A stretch of DNA of 64,000 nt from Paenibacillus taichungensis (GTDB lineage Bacteria > Bacillota > Bacilli > Paenibacillales > Paenibacillaceae): the NCBI RefSeq assembly GCF_003287275.1, contig NZ_QEVW01000009.1:412034-476033 (forward strand), given 5' to 3'. Every line of letters begins with the position of its first letter. Position 1 is the first letter of the stretch. Under the pieces are notes generated by a model. The model made no database searches. It was not told where the DNA came from and saw only the letters and a list, made by a program, of their open reading frames with translations. A program made the translations under genes and the position numbers. This document shows, piece after piece, positions 33,081 through 42,398 of this stretch.

Positions 33081-33905
33081 ATGACAGCATTAAACCAACA
33101 GATGATTTTGGAAGCGGCATCTTACATCCAAAGCAAAAGTACTATTAAACCGGAAGTCGGTTTGATTTTAGGTTCAGGGCTTGGCATTTTGGCGGAATTG
33201 ATTGAAGATGGTGTAAGCATCGCTTATCAGGATATTCCGCATTTTCCGGTGTCCACAGTAGAGGGACATGAAGGCGAATTGCTTGTGGGGACCATTAAAG
33301 GCCGTCCGGTTGTTATGATGAAAGGTCGTTTCCACATGTATGAAGGTTATGGTCCTGAACTGACTGCCTTCCCGGTACGTGTTATGAAAGAGCTGGGCGT
33401 AACTTCTCTGCTCGTAACGAACGCAGCAGGTGGCGTAAATACCTCTTATGAAGCGGGTGACCTGATGCTGATCTCGGATCATCTCAATCTCACAGGCAAG
33501 AATCCATTAATCGGACCGAATGACTCCGCACTGGGTGTTCGCTTCCCGGATCTGTCCGAAGCGTACAGCCGCCGTCTGCGTGCGCTGGCGAAGGATACAG
33601 CCGCGTCACAAGGTTTTGATGTACGTGAAGGTGTATATGCAGGTATGCTTGGTCCAAACTACGAGACACCAGCTGAGATCGTTATGCTGCGTACGTTGGG
33701 TGCGGATGCTGTCGGCATGTCTACCGTCTCTGAGGTTATCGTAGCACGCCACGCAGGCCTGGAAGTGCTCGGTATTTCTTGTATCAGCAACATGGCTGCC
33801 GGCATTCTGGACCAGCCGTTGTCGCATGATGAAGTTATGGAGACAACAGAACGTGTTCGTGAATCGTTCCTGGCCCTTGTCCTGGCTGTTATTCCACAAA
33901 TGTAA
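33081..33905 (+). CDS. pupG: Purine nucleoside phosphorylase (trimeric type)
   Basis: Phosphorolyses guanosine, inosine and deoxy forms. 274 residues from the ATG at 33081, preceded by AAGGGGGAA. Motifs: the phosphate loop LGSGLGILAE, FPVSTVEGHEGELLVG, MKGRFHMYEGY, TNAAGGVN, and GPNYETPAE, all characteristic of the PNP/MTAP family with the guanosine-preferring fold. In B. subtilis, drm (phosphopentomutase) lies between xerD and pupG; it is absent here. Confidence 0.93.
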   Translation: MTALNQQMILEAASYIQSKSTIKPEVGLILGSGLGILAELIEDGVSIAYQDIPHFPVSTVEGHEGELLVGTIKGRPVVMMKGRFHMYEGYGPELTAFPVRVMKELGVTSLLVTNAAGGVNTSYEAGDLMLISDHLNLTGKNPLIGPNDSALGVRFPDLSEAYSRRLRALAKDTAASQGFDVREGVYAGMLGPNYETPAEIVMLRTLGADAVGMSTVSEVIVARHAGLEVLGISCISNMAAGILDQPLSHDEVMETTERVRESFLALVLAVIPQM

Positions 33906-33920
33906 CTGATCATATAGAAA

Positions 33921-33970
33921 AGGCGATCTACCCTAATGTGATTCATTGGGGCAGGTTGCCTTTTTTTATT
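33921..33970 (+). terminator. Terminator after pupG
   Basis: AAGGC..CTACCCTAATG pairs with CATTGGGGCAG..GCCTT, followed by seven T residues. Confidence 0.88.
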
Positions 33971-34158
33971 TTCCTTAACGGACCGTTCACTCATCCAGTA
34001 GTTCAGGCTCGTTTTTTGGTGTTTCACACGGATTACATAAAAAGTTCGGCAAATCATTCTTTACATGGAATAATTTACTTCAATCGGGCCGACAATGATT
34101 AGCAGTACATGCATGCATGGAACATGCAGTAAGCAAGTTATTTGAGGAGGTAACCCTA

Positions 34159-35334
34159 GTGAAGAAACGAATAATGGCATCGTTCATGACCCTTTGTATC
34201 CTGCTGCCCCTGATGGCATCAACCGCGCTGGCTGAAGAAACTCCCAAAGCAGCGGGGGGAACAGATTTGGCCCCGTCGGCACGCTCCGCCATTTTGATGG
34301 ATGCAGATACGGGCACGGTCATTTTTGAAAAAAACAGTCATGATCAGCTGCCTCCGGCGAGCATTACGAAGATTATGACCATGCTGCTCACCATTGAAGC
34401 GGTCGACTCTGGCAAGCTGAAGCTGACGGATAAAGTGAGAACGAGTGAATATGCCGCATCCATGGGTGGATCACAGATATTTCTGGAACCTGGGGAAGAG
34501 ATGACGGTAGACGATATGTTAAAAGGGATTGCTATGGCTTCCGGTAATGATGCCTCTGTGGCGATGGCTGAGAAAATTGCCGGTTCCGAGGAAGCTTTTG
34601 TTCAATTAATGAATGAGCGGGCGAAGGAGCTTGGCATGAAGGATACTCATTTTGCCAACTGTAACGGCCTTCCGGTAGATAATCATTATTCTTCCGCGCA
34701 TGATATTGCGGTCATGAGCCGTGAACTGCTGAAGCATCCGGGGATTACGAAATATACCGGTGCATACCAGGACTACCTTCGTAAAGATAGCGAGAAGCCA
34801 TTCTGGCTGGTGAATACGAACAAATTGGTTCGTTTCTACTCCGGTGCGGATGGGTTGAAAACAGGATACACTTCCGAAGCGAAGTTTTGTCTCTCGGCTA
34901 CAGCGATGAAAGATGGGCTGCGTGTCGTTTCCGTGGTATTGGGTGAACCAAATACCAAAACACGGAACAGCGAGGTGTCCTCGATGTTTGACTATGCTTT
35001 TGGGCAGTACACGATGAAAGCTCTGTACAAGTCAGGGGACCTGCTGGGCAGCCTGAAAATTGAAAAAGGTGAAGTTGCCGAATTGCCGCTGAATGCAACG
35101 CAAAATTATAGTGTGCTGATGCGCAAAGGTGCGAAATCGGATGAGATCCGTCATGAATTGCTGATGGCCAAAGAAGTAAAAGCTCCGGTCAAAGCAGGTC
35201 AGAGTGTAGGTAAGCTTGTCGTCTACCAGGGCAATGAAGTCATCAAGGAATTCGACATTCAGGCTCCACAGGATGTGGACAAGGCTGGCTGGTGGAAGCT
35301 ATTCAAACGCACAACCTCCAATCTGTTTGATTAA
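34159..35334 (+). CDS. dacF: D-alanyl-D-alanine carboxypeptidase DacF
   Basis: Penicillin-binding protein trimming peptidoglycan stem peptides, made in sporulation. The GTG at 34159 with GAGGAGG (34144-34150) gives 391 residues. A signal peptide ends near ALAEE (about 25). Active-site motifs are SITKIM (SxxK), SGN, and KTG in GLKTGYTSEA. A C-terminal PBP5-type beta domain and a probable amphipathic anchor (WWKLFKRTTSNLF) follow. It lies just upstream of spoIIA, as in B. subtilis, where dacF-spoIIA is also read late from the forespore. Confidence 0.93.
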   Translation: MKKRIMASFMTLCILLPLMASTALAEETPKAAGGTDLAPSARSAILMDADTGTVIFEKNSHDQLPPASITKIMTMLLTIEAVDSGKLKLTDKVRTSEYAASMGGSQIFLEPGEEMTVDDMLKGIAMASGNDASVAMAEKIAGSEEAFVQLMNERAKELGMKDTHFANCNGLPVDNHYSSAHDIAVMSRELLKHPGITKYTGAYQDYLRKDSEKPFWLVNTNKLVRFYSGADGLKTGYTSEAKFCLSATAMKDGLRVVSVVLGEPNTKTRNSEVSSMFDYAFGQYTMKALYKSGDLLGSLKIEKGEVAELPLNATQNYSVLMRKGAKSDEIRHELLMAKEVKAPVKAGQSVGKLVVYQGNEVIKEFDIQAPQDVDKAGWWKLFKRTTSNLFD

Positions 35335-35415
35335 ACGGCGATTTATGCAGGTTGCGCACATCCGTTGAACATATTTTGTAGTTAAATAGGGGTTTTCTTC
35401 TAGTTTTGTCGGGGG

Positions 35416-35443
35416 GCAGGAAAAGCCTTCGAGAACGTAGAAA
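35416..35443 (+). promoter_or_regulatory. Putative sigma-H promoter of the spoIIA operon
   Basis: GCAGGAAAA (35416-35424) perfectly fits the sigma-H -35 RnAGGAWWW; after 12 bases, GTAGAAA (35437-35443) fits RnnGAAW. The spoIIA operon is known to be transcribed by sigma-H with Spo0A~P. A degenerate 0A box, TGTCGGG, lies at 35407-35413 next to the -35. Confidence 0.65.
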
Positions 35444-35477
35444 TCCTTGTTCAAGACAGGGAGGAGAGTGAGCAAAC

Positions 35478-35831
35478 GTGAACTTGCATGTGGAAATGGA
35501 ACATCACCGCGGGATTCTGATTGTGCGATTATCCGGGGAGCTGGATCACCATACAGCTGACATGGTACGGATGCAGATGGATGAAGCCATCCAGCGCAGA
35601 CAATGCGAGCATCTGGTACTCAGCCTGAAAGATCTGCAATTTATGGACAGTTCGGGTCTGGGTGTCATTTTGGGAAGATACAAGCTCATTAAGAATAAAG
35701 GCGGCAAGATGGTTGTCTGTGATGTCAATCCGCCAGTGTATCGTTTGCTGGAAATGTCGGGTTTGTTCAAGATTATGCCGATTTACGAAAATGAGGGAAC
35801 TGCTCTCTCGGGTCTGGAGGTCGTCTCATGA
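35478..35831 (+). CDS. spoIIAA: Anti-anti-sigma factor SpoIIAA
   Basis: STAS-domain protein that frees sigma-F from SpoIIAB. 117 residues; the phosphorylatable Ser lies in [15 protein letters not shown] (about residue 57). [11 protein letters not shown] is the usual N-terminal segment. GGGAGGAGAG precedes the start. It overlaps spoIIAB by 4 bases (ATGA), implying coupled translation. Confidence 0.97.
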   Translation: MNLHVEMEHHRGILIVRLSGELDHHTADMVRMQMDEAIQRRQCEHLVLSLKDLQFMDSSGLGVILGRYKLIKNKGGKMVVCDVNPPVYRLLEMSGLFKIMPIYENEGTALSGLEVVS

Positions 35832-36283
35832 ATGAAGGAACGGGGACAAATTTCATGAATCTGCAATTCGCGGCCAAGTCGGAGAACGAATCGTTCGCAC
35901 GGGTGACGGTTGCTGCCTTCATCTCCCAGCTTGATCCTACGATGGACGAGCTTAGCGATCTGAAGACAGTCATTTCGGAAGCCGTAACGAACAGCATCAT
36001 TCACGGTTATAACAACAATCCGGAAGGTGTCGTGTCCATTCAAGCCGAGATTCGCGATGACATGATCACTATCATTGTGGAAGACCGCGGTGAAGGCATC
36101 GAAGACCTTGAACTGGCCAAACAGCCGTTGTATACGTCCAAACCCGAACTTGAGCGCTCGGGGATGGGCTTCACCATTATGGAAAACTTCATGGATGAAT
36201 TCGAAGTCAGCAGTGAGCCCGGCAGAGGCACCTCCATCAAGATGAAGAAAAGGATTGAATCCAAGAAAGCATTGTATAATTAG
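35828..36283 (+). CDS. spoIIAB: Anti-sigma F factor and SpoIIAA kinase SpoIIAB
   Basis: GHKL-family Ser/Thr kinase that binds sigma-F and phosphorylates SpoIIAA. 151 residues; ATP-binding motifs are the N-box [12 protein letters not shown], the G1 box [10 protein letters not shown] and the G2 region [15 protein letters not shown]. It overlaps the preceding stop and is followed by sigF after 14 bases. Confidence 0.97.
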   Translation: MNEGTGTNFMNLQFAAKSENESFARVTVAAFISQLDPTMDELSDLKTVISEAVTNSIIHGYNNNPEGVVSIQAEIRDDMITIIVEDRGEGIEDLELAKQPLYTSKPELERSGMGFTIMENFMDEFEVSSEPGRGTSIKMKKRIESKKALYN

Positions 36284-36297
36284 GGGTTGGTGGTCTT

Positions 36298-37053
36298 ATG
36301 GATGCTGAAGTGAAACAGTCTTCACAGACCTATTTGGACGATGCCGAGGTCAAACGGCTGATTGCGCTCAGTCAGTCGGGTGACCATGTCGCACGGGATA
36401 CGCTGGTGAACTGCAACATCAGACTCGTCTGGTCCGTCGTACAACGTTTTATGAACAGGGGATATGAGCCGGAAGATCTGTTCCAGATTGGTTGTATCGG
36501 GCTGCTCAAATCGGTGGATAAATTCGATCTCAGTTATGATGTCAAATTCTCCACCTATGCTGTCCCGATGATTATCGGAGAAATTCAGCGCTTCCTGCGG
36601 GACGACGGCACCCTTAAGGTCAGTCGTTCACTGAAGGAGATGGCGAATAAAGTCCGCAAGAAAAGGGATGAGTTGTCCAAAAACCTGGACCGTCTGCCCA
36701 CGATCAAGGAAGTGGCTGAAGAGCTGGGGGTAACCCCGGAGGAAGTTGTTTTTGCGCAGGAAGCGAACAAACCGCCTACCTCCATACATGAGACGGTGTT
36801 TGAGAATGACGGCGATCCGATTACACTAATGGACCAGATTGCCGACGAGTCTCAGGAACGGTGGTTTGACAAACTGGCGCTAAACGAAGCAATTGGCGGT
36901 CTCAGTGAACGGGAACGGCTGATTGTATATCTCCGGTATTATCGCGATCAGACCCAGTCCGAGGTCGCCAGTAGACTGGGTATATCCCAGGTGCAGGTGT
37001 CACGGCTGGAGAAAAAAATACTTCAATCCATCCGCGACCAGATCGCACAGTGA
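36298..37053 (+). CDS. sigF: Forespore sigma factor F
   Basis: First compartment-specific sigma factor of sporulation. 251 residues with region 2 (YEPEDLFQIGCIGLLKSVDKFD; FSTYAVPMIIGEIQRFLRDDG), region 3 (LPTIKEVAEELGVTPEEV) and region 4 (LRYYRDQTQSEVASRLGISQVQVSRLEKKIL). Last gene of the spoIIA operon. GGGGTTGGTGG precedes the ATG. Confidence 0.97.
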   Translation: MDAEVKQSSQTYLDDAEVKRLIALSQSGDHVARDTLVNCNIRLVWSVVQRFMNRGYEPEDLFQIGCIGLLKSVDKFDLSYDVKFSTYAVPMIIGEIQRFLRDDGTLKVSRSLKEMANKVRKKRDELSKNLDRLPTIKEVAEELGVTPEEVVFAQEANKPPTSIHETVFENDGDPITLMDQIADESQERWFDKLALNEAIGGLSERERLIVYLRYYRDQTQSEVASRLGISQVQVSRLEKKILQSIRDQIAQ

Positions 37054-37141
37054 TTTTGGATTGCAGAAAACAATATTGGTGTTGAAATACCAATTTACGA
37101 CAACTAACAACCTTCTATCGCGCGTCAATATGCGGAGAAGG

Positions 37142-38074
37142 TTATTTGTCGTTAGCCTGGATGGGTTTGGGGCGATTCGACTGCAACAATAATATCAATC
37201 CAACGATACATGCGGTCCCCAGCCATTGAAATAACCCGAAGGGTTCATGCAACCAGATAACAGTTGTGCCAACGGCAGCAAGAGGTTCTGCGCTTCCCAT
37301 TAAACTTGTTTCTTTGGCTGTCAGGCTTTTTAAACTTTCGATATAGAACCAGAATGCAATCATCGTCCCAAAAATAATGGTAAAAGCCATATATCCGTAA
37401 GTTTCCAAACGCAAGCTGGCAAAGTCCATTTTCCATGGTGGGTGGATGAGACTCAGTGCAGCCCCTCCGATAATCATTGCCCAGCCTACAACAACGAGTG
37501 AATCAAACTTTTCAATCAGTTTTACGGCGTAGAGGGTATAAAAGGCAGCAGCAACTCCGGATAACAGCCCCCACAATACAGCGGGTAACGGTACAGACAA
37601 TTGAGAGGGAGAACCATTGGTCAGCAGGAGAAAACACCCGCTCAGAGCCAGAATCGCTGATGCAACATCCTTTCTGGTTAGAGCAGCCTGTTTTCGCCAG
37701 ATCATATAGACCATGATCATGACTGGTGACAGATATTGAAGTAGGGTCGCCACCGCGGAATTGCCATGTTGGATGGACGCCATGTACGTATATTGAACAG
37801 CGAGCATCCCGAATAATCCGAAAATGATTAGCTGCAAGGCTGTTTTTTTCTGCTTCCACATATCGAAAATTTGCGAGCGTCTTGTTGTAAAGGATTGAAC
37901 CGTCAGGAGCAGTATGCCGGCAATCAGCAGTCGTACCGTTACAAACCAGTTGACTTCAATTCCGTATTGTTGAAACAGCTTTTGTGAAACCGTTCCGCCA
38001 ACGCCCCAGCATATTGCACCTGTAAGAACGAAGAATAGGCCTGACTTCCTAGATCTCTTAATAGATATTTTCAT
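37142..38074 (-). CDS. EamA/DMT-family exporter
   Basis: A 310-residue membrane protein with ten predicted transmembrane helices in two EamA halves ([42 protein letters not shown]). Members move amino acids, nucleobases or metabolites; the substrate is not readable. The ATG at 38074 has GGTGAGGG upstream on the minus strand. It is divergent from an AraC-type gene that probably controls it. The pair sits between sigF and spoVAA, which are adjacent in B. subtilis. Confidence 0.88.
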   Translation of the reverse strand: MKISIKRSRKSGLFFVLTGAICWGVGGTVSQKLFQQYGIEVNWFVTVRLLIAGILLLTVQSFTTRRSQIFDMWKQKKTALQLIIFGLFGMLAVQYTYMASIQHGNSAVATLLQYLSPVMIMVYMIWRKQAALTRKDVASAILALSGCFLLLTNGSPSQLSVPLPAVLWGLLSGVAAAFYTLYAVKLIEKFDSLVVVGWAMIIGGAALSLIHPPWKMDFASLRLETYGYMAFTIIFGTMIAFWFYIESLKSLTAKETSLMGSAEPLAAVGTTVIWLHEPFGLFQWLGTACIVGLILLLQSNRPKPIQANDK

Positions 38075-38183
38075 GAATAGTTCCCTCACCTTAAATATAA
38101 GAATAGTGCTATATTAAAATGGAATAGGCTATAATAATATCAATATCGCACAGATAAATATCATTATATTGAGATGAGAAAAT

Positions 38184-39095
38184 ATGCTTAAAACAGAATT
38201 CAGGATTGATCAAAATGGAAGGGAGCTGACGGAGCATCGTACGGTTACACTGCCTTTGGCGTGTTATGAAACCACAATTGTACGCAATGTTCACGGGCAT
38301 ATTCCATTGCACTGGCATGATGAATTGCAGTTTGTTTTGGTTGTCCAGGGCGAAGCTCTTTTTCATGTGAATAATCAAAAGATTATTGTGACGCAAGGCG
38401 ATGGGCTGTTTATCAACAGTGGTTGTATGCACATGGCAGAGGAACGGGGGAAGAAGGATAATTGTATTTATCTTTGTCTAAATGTCTCTCCTCATTTTGT
38501 TGTGCCTCCCGAGTTATATTTGAAGTATGTTCATCCTTATATCTCAGCAACCAATTTACCTTATCTTTATATCAAAAGGGAAATTTCCTGGGGAGCTCAA
38601 GTCCTGAACGCCATTCGGCAGGTTAAAAAGAATCTGGATGAACAGCCTCCATTTTACGAAATGAATGTGGCTTCAAGCCTTTTAACGATATGGAAACATC
38701 TAATTACAAGCGGATACGCACTGGAATACAATCCATCCGAAGTCATCAGAAGCAAGCGAATGAAGGGTATGGTTGAATGGATTCACCTGCACTCCGCTGA
38801 ACCAATCAAATTGGAGGACATTGCAAGAGCCGGTCAATTAAGTCGCTCGGAAACCTGCCGTTATTTCAAGCAAATGTTGAAGACAACGCCCATGCAGTAT
38901 GTAATCGATTATCGCATCCAAAAGAGTGTGGAGCTGTTGCAACTCCAAGAACGCAGCATTACCGAGATTGCTTATGAAGTGGGCTTTAATAGCACGAGCT
39001 ATTTTATTAATCAATTTCGCAAAACGATGCAAATCACCCCGTTAAAGTTCAGAAGAGAAATGGAGTTGAGGAATAAGGAGGGTATTGGGCAGTGA
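38184..39095 (+). CDS. AraC-family transcriptional regulator
   Basis: 303 residues. An N-terminal cupin domain carries HIPLHWHDELQFVLVVQGEA, typical of metabolite-sensing AraC proteins. The C-terminal double helix-turn-helix is seen as IARAGQLSRSETCRYFKQM and IAYEVGFNSTSYFINQFRKTM with the final PLKFRRE. GAGATGAG lies before the ATG. It is divergent from the EamA exporter with about 110 A/T-rich bases between, suggesting local regulation. Ligand unknown. Confidence 0.9.
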   Translation: MLKTEFRIDQNGRELTEHRTVTLPLACYETTIVRNVHGHIPLHWHDELQFVLVVQGEALFHVNNQKIIVTQGDGLFINSGCMHMAEERGKKDNCIYLCLNVSPHFVVPPELYLKYVHPYISATNLPYLYIKREISWGAQVLNAIRQVKKNLDEQPPFYEMNVASSLLTIWKHLITSGYALEYNPSEVIRSKRMKGMVEWIHLHSAEPIKLEDIARAGQLSRSETCRYFKQMLKTTPMQYVIDYRIQKSVELLQLQERSITEIAYEVGFNSTSYFINQFRKTMQITPLKFRREMELRNKEGIGQ

Positions 39096-39169
39096 ATAAA
39101 AAAATGCCCCAAAGATACCTGATCCCCAAGTTTCTTACCAGTCCATCCATAAGATCTTCTCTTCTCAGT

Positions 39170-39196
39170 AAGTCGCTATAATAGCGGCTTTTTTTG
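39170..39196 (+). terminator. Terminator after the AraC gene
   Basis: AAGTCGCT pairs with AGCGGCTT (one G-T pair) and is followed by seven T residues. Confidence 0.85.
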
Positions 39197-39304
39197 TTTG
39201 TTTAACAAAAGGATTGTGAAAAAATAAAGTCCAAATTCACCATCTATTATTTCTCTTACTACAGCCTCCCAGCATATTTATTTCAGTCCTTTGGGAAAAA
39301 AGGG

Positions 39305-39451
39305 AGACACGTGCAGCGGAGGGATGGAATCGGACTAAGGAGCAAAGCGTTCGCCTTTAGCACCGGATTTCCTCCTTGAAAAAGGAGATTCAAGAAATCC
39401 GGGGATAACAGCGACCGATGGCCGATCCATCCCGAAGCGCCCTCAGTGTCT
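39305..39451. repeat. Structured intergenic element (possible ncRNA or palindromic repeat)
   Basis: In the 441 bases between the AraC gene and spoVAA there is a nested fold. An outer pairing is AGACAC with GTGTCT. Inside it, GGGATGGA pairs with TCCATCCC and TCGG with CCGA. Within that, CCGGATTTC pairs with GAAATCCGG, enclosing CTCCTT/AAGGAG. No ORF with a ribosome site is present. GC content is above that of the surrounding intergenic DNA. Many matched stems in one about 150-base block suggest an RNA or a mobile palindromic element; which of the two cannot be told from one copy. Confidence 0.55.
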
Positions 39452-39536
39452 ACAAAACCTTTTTCCAACCAGAATGTAATAAATTTGCACATTCTTCAAA
39501 TACTAACCTAAATTACGCAGTAAAGGAGTGTTTCGG

Positions 39537-40193
39537 ATGTCCCTGACACCCACTCCAACGGTCTATGTTCGATTGCGCAGCCGTATTCGTATCCAAAGGG
39601 GCCGAAGTGTCAAGCTTGGAGATGTAGCTCACTTGCTCACCTCTCCCGAAGAAAAGGAAGGAAGGTTGCTTGAACTTGAATTGCTGCGCCCCGGACCGGA
39701 GGATGGCAATCTGATCCTCATTGATATATTGCAGATCATCCCTCAGATCCGTCGGGCCTTACCAGATGTCACCGTTGAATTGATCGGATCGGGTCATACG
39801 CTTGTTGAGGTAGTTGCGGGAAGTGGCAAACCTTCCAAATCCCTGTTTATCCTGGTGTGGCTGCTGCTTTTCTTTGGATCAGCGTTGACCATTATGAATT
39901 TTCATGCTGACGTAAACATGCAGGAAGTTCAGATTCGAATTGTAGAGATGATTACAGGCCGCCGGGATGAGCATCCGTATCTGTTTCAGGTGGCGTATTC
40001 AATCGGAATAGGATTTGGCATGGCCGTGTTCTTTAATCATTTATTCAAGAAAAAGTGGAATGAAGAACCTACCCCTTTGGAGGTGGAAATGTTCCTATAT
40101 CAGCAAAATGTAGACAAGTATGTGGTGATTGAAGAAACCGAACGTATGCATGAAGAGGAACGCAGGGAGATGAATGCGGATGAGCGTTCTTAA
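39537..40193 (+). CDS. spoVAA: Stage V sporulation protein AA
   Basis: 218 residues from the ATG at 39537 (AAAGGAG at 39522-39528). The soluble N-terminal half contains VYVRLRSRIRIQRGRSVKLGDVAHL, characteristic of SpoVAA; two membrane segments follow (SLFILVWLLLFFGSALTIM and VAYSIGIGFGMAVFFNHLF). It is part of the dipicolinic acid transport system of the spore inner membrane. It overlaps spoVAB by a few codons. Confidence 0.93.
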   Translation: MSLTPTPTVYVRLRSRIRIQRGRSVKLGDVAHLLTSPEEKEGRLLELELLRPGPEDGNLILIDILQIIPQIRRALPDVTVELIGSGHTLVEVVAGSGKPSKSLFILVWLLLFFGSALTIMNFHADVNMQEVQIRIVEMITGRRDEHPYLFQVAYSIGIGFGMAVFFNHLFKKKWNEEPTPLEVEMFLYQQNVDKYVVIEETERMHEEERREMNADERS

Positions 40194-40602
40194 CGGAGCA
40201 ATCAGCATTGTGCTGGGTATTGCGGGGGGGATCGCGGTCGGAAGTGGTGTGATTGCGCTTATTCTCGTGCTTGATATGATCCCAAGACTAGCTCAGCTTA
40301 CGCGAACCTATGACAAAACCCATTGGTATGAAGGGGCCTTGATCGGAGGTTCGCTGCTCGGTACCGTTGCGGATTTTTGGCACTGGAAGGTGCATGGAGC
40401 GGTGTTGCTGAGCCCGATCATCGGACTGTTTTGCGGTGTGTTCATCGGTCTGCTTGCTGCGGCACTCACAGAAGTGTTGAATGTACTGCCAGTGCTGGCG
40501 AAACGACTGGGCATGAAATCGTATCTATTTGGATTGCTGCTTGCCATGATTTTGGGGAAGATGACAGGCTCCCTGTTTGACTTTTTTGTATACCAGCGTT
40601 GA
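40180..40602 (+). CDS. spoVAB: Stage V sporulation protein AB
   Basis: A 140-residue membrane protein with four hydrophobic segments (ISIVLGIAGGIAVGSGVIALILVL; VLLSPIIGLFCGVFIGLLAAALTEVLNVLPVLAKR). AGGGAGA at 40164-40170 favours the ATG at 40180 over the one at 40174. It overlaps the end of spoVAA. SpoVAB's exact role in DPA handling is unknown. Confidence 0.92.
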   Translation: MSVLNGAISIVLGIAGGIAVGSGVIALILVLDMIPRLAQLTRTYDKTHWYEGALIGGSLLGTVADFWHWKVHGAVLLSPIIGLFCGVFIGLLAAALTEVLNVLPVLAKRLGMKSYLFGLLLAMILGKMTGSLFDFFVYQR

Positions 40603-40628
40603 AACGTTTGGCCTAAGGAGGATGGGAA

Positions 40629-42296
40629 ATGGACGTAAGATCAGACAACGACGGGCATAACTCCAGCGAAGCAACATCCGAAGAGATGATGCATAAATCT
40701 CCTTATGAGATTCAGGAGGAAGAAGAAAAGAAGGCTTACGAAAAAAAGAAGCAAAATGAAATGTCTGACAGTATCGAGGAATCAGTAGAATATTGGCAGG
40801 AAAACGACGATATTTCCCCTCGCATGAGTGATAACAGATATACGCTTCAACAAGTGTTGGGACTTGGGGAGTCCTTTGATGTGAATATGAGGGAAATGGT
40901 CTTGGGCGGCAAACACGTTGGATTACTGCTGCTGACTGGATTTGCGAAGGATGAAATTTTGCTCGAAGTGTTAAAAAGATTAACGTATCTTACACCGGAG
41001 CAAGTGTCTGGACATGCACTGAAGTCGTATTTCGAATGCTACATTCCTCATATTCAAGTTGAGCGAGTGGAGAAAATGAGTGCTGTCATTAACAAGGTCC
41101 TCACAGGCATGAGTGCCATGTTCGTCGAAGGGGATCGTTCCGTTATTGTTATGGATACCCGCAGCTATCCGGTACGCTCACCAGAGGAACCTTCGCTGGA
41201 GAGAGTGGTCCGTGGTTCTAGAGACGGGTTTACAGAGACACTTCTGACCAACGTGGCGTTAGTACGCCGAAGAATACGGGACCCTGGATTAAAGTTTGAA
41301 ATTATGCAGGTCGGACGCAGATCGCAAACGGATGTCTGTGTTGTGTATATTGATGATATCGTGGACAAGGTTCAGGTAGATTCCGTTCGCGAAAAAATCA
41401 AACGAGTAAATATCGACGGTATCCCTGCTGCCGATAAGCAGCTTGAAGAAGCGATTATTAACAAGGGTTGGCACCCGTATCCGTTGGTTCGGTATTCGGA
41501 ACGACCGGATGTGACAGCTTCCCATCTGATGGACGGACGTGTGGTTGTATTTGTAGATACTTCACCCAGTGTGATGATTCTGCCCACGACCTTTTTTGAC
41601 CTATGTGAGCATGCGGAAGAGAACAGACAGACCGCCTTTATGGGAACCTATCTGCGCTGGGTACGATTTGGAGGTATTCTGATTTCACTTTTCCTGTTGC
41701 CGTTGTGGTTGCTGATGGTTATTGACCCTGCCATTAAGCCAGCAGGAATGGAGTTCATCGGCCCTCACGAGAATGCACAGCTTCCGCTGATTCTGCAGTT
41801 CCTGCTTATTGAATTCGGGGTGGATTTATTGCGGATGGCAGCAGTTCATACCCCGACGCCACTCGCTTCGGCCATGGGTTTGATTGCGGCCATTTTGGTC
41901 GGGGATATCGCCGTGAAAACAGGTTATTTTGTGAATGAAGTTGTACTTTACATGGCGATTGCCGCCATTGGTATGTTTGCAACACCCAGTTATGAGCTTG
42001 GTTTGGCGAATCGGTTGGTCAGGTTGTTTTTGCTCGTTGCTGTGGCGATATTCAAGGTTCCCGGCTTCGTTGTCGGGACGACGTTCATTATTGTGGCGCT
42101 CACCTTGCATCGCTCCTACAACTCTTCGTATCTCTGGCCATTCATACCGTTTAATGCAAAGGCTTTGGGTAACTTTTTATTCCGTTTGCCACTGTTGGAG
42201 AATAAAAAACGTCCTTCGATCAACAAAACGCGTGACAATACCAAAATGGACAGTGATCCGGACGGGGAATTGCAAAAAAGTAAAAAACACAAATGA
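40629..42296 (+). CDS. spoVAF: SpoVAF, GerA-family spore membrane protein
   Basis: 555 residues. A highly charged N-terminal tail (about 1-75) precedes the GerA-type soluble domain (VGRRSQTDVCVVYIDDIVD and PYPLVRYSERPD) and a membrane domain with about five helices (ILISLFLLPLWLLMVI; VLYMAIAAIGMFATPSYELGLANR). SpoVAF works with GerA-type germinant receptors and SpoVAE-type proteins. It follows spoVAB directly; the channel genes spoVAC-AD-AE that lie between AB and AF in Bacillus are missing. AAGGAGGATG precedes the ATG. Confidence 0.92.
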   Translation: MDVRSDNDGHNSSEATSEEMMHKSPYEIQEEEEKKAYEKKKQNEMSDSIEESVEYWQENDDISPRMSDNRYTLQQVLGLGESFDVNMREMVLGGKHVGLLLLTGFAKDEILLEVLKRLTYLTPEQVSGHALKSYFECYIPHIQVERVEKMSAVINKVLTGMSAMFVEGDRSVIVMDTRSYPVRSPEEPSLERVVRGSRDGFTETLLTNVALVRRRIRDPGLKFEIMQVGRRSQTDVCVVYIDDIVDKVQVDSVREKIKRVNIDGIPAADKQLEEAIINKGWHPYPLVRYSERPDVTASHLMDGRVVVFVDTSPSVMILPTTFFDLCEHAEENRQTAFMGTYLRWVRFGGILISLFLLPLWLLMVIDPAIKPAGMEFIGPHENAQLPLILQFLLIEFGVDLLRMAAVHTPTPLASAMGLIAAILVGDIAVKTGYFVNEVVLYMAIAAIGMFATPSYELGLANRLVRLFLLVAVAIFKVPGFVVGTTFIIVALTLHRSYNSSYLWPFIPFNAKALGNFLFRLPLLENKKRPSINKTRDNTKMDSDPDGELQKSKKHK

Positions 42297-42398
42297 TCTG
42301 CCGAAAAATCCATTCTTCTCATTCACTAATTTGATATACTGGTGTAAAATCATTGGAATAACAGCTGTTCCAGTATATAAAAAGTGAGGAATGCAGAT

